From Acetobacterium sp. (GTDB taxonomy: Bacteria; Bacillota; Clostridia; Eubacteriales; Eubacteriaceae): 53,313 nt of DNA. The stretch lies in contig NZ_JAUSPS010000021.1 in NCBI RefSeq assembly GCF_030652775.1, positions 1 to 53,313 on the forward strand, read 5' to 3'. The position numbers were made by a program, and so were the translations under genes. Under the pieces are notes generated by a model. It was not told the DNA's origin, made no database searches, and saw only the letters and a program-made list of their open reading frames with translations. Each line of letters begins with the position of its first letter. Within the stretch, counting starts at the first letter, position 1. Positions 52,381 to 53,313 of this stretch are shown here, piece after piece.

Positions 52381-53173
52381 AACTTTCTTTGACATGCAGC
52401 AAACCCCTTTGCTTAACAACATCCCGGTGAAGGCGCTGTACCTTTCGGATATGTTGGATGAAACCCTGGGACGACTTACCTTTGCGGCTCAACGTCAGCT
52501 CTTTGCCATTGTCACTGGAGATGTCGGTTGTGGAAAAACCACCGCCATACGCAAGCTGACCGACTCTCTGAGTCAGGATCACTATACCGTTTTGTATCTT
52601 TCCGATTCCAAGCTGACACCCCGGTGGTTTTACAAAGGACTGCTGGATCAACTGGGAATTGAATCAAAATTTTACCGGGGGGATGCCAAGCGTCAGCTCC
52701 ATAAGGAAATTGAAATCATTCGCGGCGTGCATCGTAAACAGGTGGTCACCATCATTGATGAAGCGCACCTTCTGGCAAAAGAAACGCTGGAAGAAATCCG
52801 GTTTCTCCTCAATTACAAAATGGATTCCATGAGTCCCATGGCGCTGATTCTGGTTGGGCAGAATGAGCTCTGGGATAAGCTCAAGCTCCAGCAGTACGCC
52901 GCCATACGGCAGCGCATTGATATCAAGTGTGAACTGCCTCAGTTTGACCGTGCACAAACCGGCGAGTACATGAAACGGCATCTCGATTATAGCGGATGTA
53001 CCCACGAAATCTTTACCGAAAAAGCCATGGACGAAATCTACCAGTACTCGGCGGGTTCAGCCAGAGCCATTAATAAAGTTGGGACTCATGCTCTGATGTA
53101 TGCGGCTCAAAGAGCCAAGAAGATTATCGATGACCATATGGTAAAACTGGTCATTGACGGTGAATTACCATAA
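52373..53173 (+). CDS. ExeA-type AAA ATPase, transposition helper
   Basis: 266 residues. It begins MFETFFDMQQTPLLNNIPVKALY, the usual ExeA-family start (shortened here), with Walker A GDVGCGKTT at 49-57, Walker B VTIIDEAHLL (Asp129, Glu130), sensor QNELWDKL and an arginine-finger region AAIRQRIDIKCELP. Such ATPases act as TniB/TnsC/MuB-like partners that choose target DNA and stimulate the transposase. ATG 52373 lies within the last codons of the transposase gene, so translation is coupled; it is GSP-operon ExeA only in name. Confidence 0.88.
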   Translation: MFETFFDMQQTPLLNNIPVKALYLSDMLDETLGRLTFAAQRQLFAIVTGDVGCGKTTAIRKLTDSLSQDHYTVLYLSDSKLTPRWFYKGLLDQLGIESKFYRGDAKRQLHKEIEIIRGVHRKQVVTIIDEAHLLAKETLEEIRFLLNYKMDSMSPMALILVGQNELWDKLKLQQYAAIRQRIDIKCELPQFDRAQTGEYMKRHLDYSGCTHEIFTEKAMDEIYQYSAGSARAINKVGTHALMYAAQRAKKIIDDHMVKLVIDGELP

Positions 53174-53240
53174 GAAAAACTGTTTTTCGTTGAATGAACA
53201 AAGCCATGATGATAACACATTATGGCTTAAAAACAACCAC

Positions 53241-53296
53241 GTTCAGGCATGATATTCGTCTGTTTCAGGCAAATATGCAGAGCAGTTTCAGGCAAC
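53241..53296. repeat. Right-end transposase-binding repeats
   Basis: Three direct copies of TTCAGGCA at 53242, 53264 and 53287, each preceded by G or GT (GTTCAGGCA, GTTTCAGGCA, GTTTCAGGCA). The periods of 22 and 23 bp place the sites about two helical turns apart, as in TnsB/TniA end sites. The gap 53174-53240 holds an AAGCCAT/ATGGCTT hairpin and nothing else recognised. Confidence 0.75.
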
Positions 53297-53313
53297 GATA
53301 GACAGCTATTACA

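Larger units (their letters stand above)
50274..53313 (+). mobile_element. DDE transposon with DUF6431, DD35E transposase and ExeA-type ATPase (right end at or beyond the window)
   Basis: Three same-strand genes typical of one mobile unit (50449-50925, 51019-52380, 52373-53173) are flanked by repeats. At the right, TTCAGGCA occurs three times (53242, 53264, 53287) with 22- and 23-bp periods. At the left, TGCC occurs at 50298 and 50320, also 22 bp apart and in the inverted sense. The left end is set at 50274 (TGTCAAG) because a leftward gene loses its frame there. Such multiple phased repeats are the rule for TniA/TnsB/Mu-like transposases. The right end and target duplication are not visible. 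Confidence 0.75.

Noticed and set aside
51019-53173. IS21-type istA/istB pair
   Set aside because: The ATPase has ExeA-family features, the ends carry phased TnsB-like repeats, and a DUF6431 gene precedes the pair.
53241-53313. CRISPR-like array at the right edge
   Set aside because: The 8-9-base repeats with 13-14-base gaps are too short for CRISPR and fit transposase-binding sites.

Overview
The window reads as one continuous piece of chromosome from a low-to-moderate GC anaerobic Firmicute of the class Clostridia. Gene order around nusA-infB-truB-rpsO-pnp, the LexA box of the B. subtilis type at recA, RNase Y, the class II (B12-dependent) ribonucleotide reductase, indolepyruvate:ferredoxin oxidoreductase and a phosphate butyryltransferase-like enzyme all fit a strict anaerobe. 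A homoacetogen or Eubacterium/Acetobacterium-like host is my best guess, but this is inference from gene content. There are no rRNA genes, no CRISPR array and no prophage; the only tRNA gene is tRNA-Trp(CCA).

Region 1 (1-12.5 kb) is the conserved translation and RNA block: tsf (partial), pyrH, frr, rimP, nusA, rnpM, infB, rbfA, nrnA, truB, ribF, rpsO, pnp, dut. The uppS-cdsA-dxr-rseP-ispG-polC genes that often sit between frr and rimP in related bacteria are absent; a terminator fills the gap. Region 2 (12.7-23.7 kb) holds DNA and RNA maintenance and lipid genes: ftsK/spoIIIE, rimO, pgsA, cinA, recA (consensus promoter plus LexA operator), rny, ymdB, purB, then tRNA-Trp. Region 3 (24-38 kb) is mostly metabolic: citrate synthase; a ptb-iorA-iorB cluster with a Cys-rich small protein and plsY; nrdJ; and a proB / 51-residue membrane peptide / diacylglycerol glucosyltransferase / valS run.

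Region 4 (38-48.5 kb) is more accessory: a CxxC-rich YkgJ-like protein coupled to an XRE-type regulator, a leftward amino-acid ABC transporter operon (ATPase, lipoprotein, two permeases) with a structured leader, a 121-residue protein that resembles phage Tad1/Acb2-type nucleotide sponges, a DUF4364 protein, a QueG-like iron-sulfur protein, a DUF512 radical SAM-type protein and der.

Region 5 (48.5 kb to the end) is mobile or recombination related. A XerC/D-type tyrosine recombinase has a perfect 15-bp-arm palindrome just upstream. After it come the remnant of a zinc-ribbon (DUF4379-like) gene cut at its 5' end, and a transposon running off the window: DUF6431-type protein, DD35E transposase and ExeA-type AAA ATPase. 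The transposon has 22/23-bp-spaced repeats at the right and weaker matching repeats at the left. Its left end also contains a leftward promoter, a 13-bp hairpin paired only in the minus-strand RNA and a T-run, which together predict an RNA of about 62 nt.

The best candidates for something undescribed are the transposon-borne small RNA, the three-gene transposon itself, the chromosomal Tad1-like gene, and the palindrome beside the recombinase.
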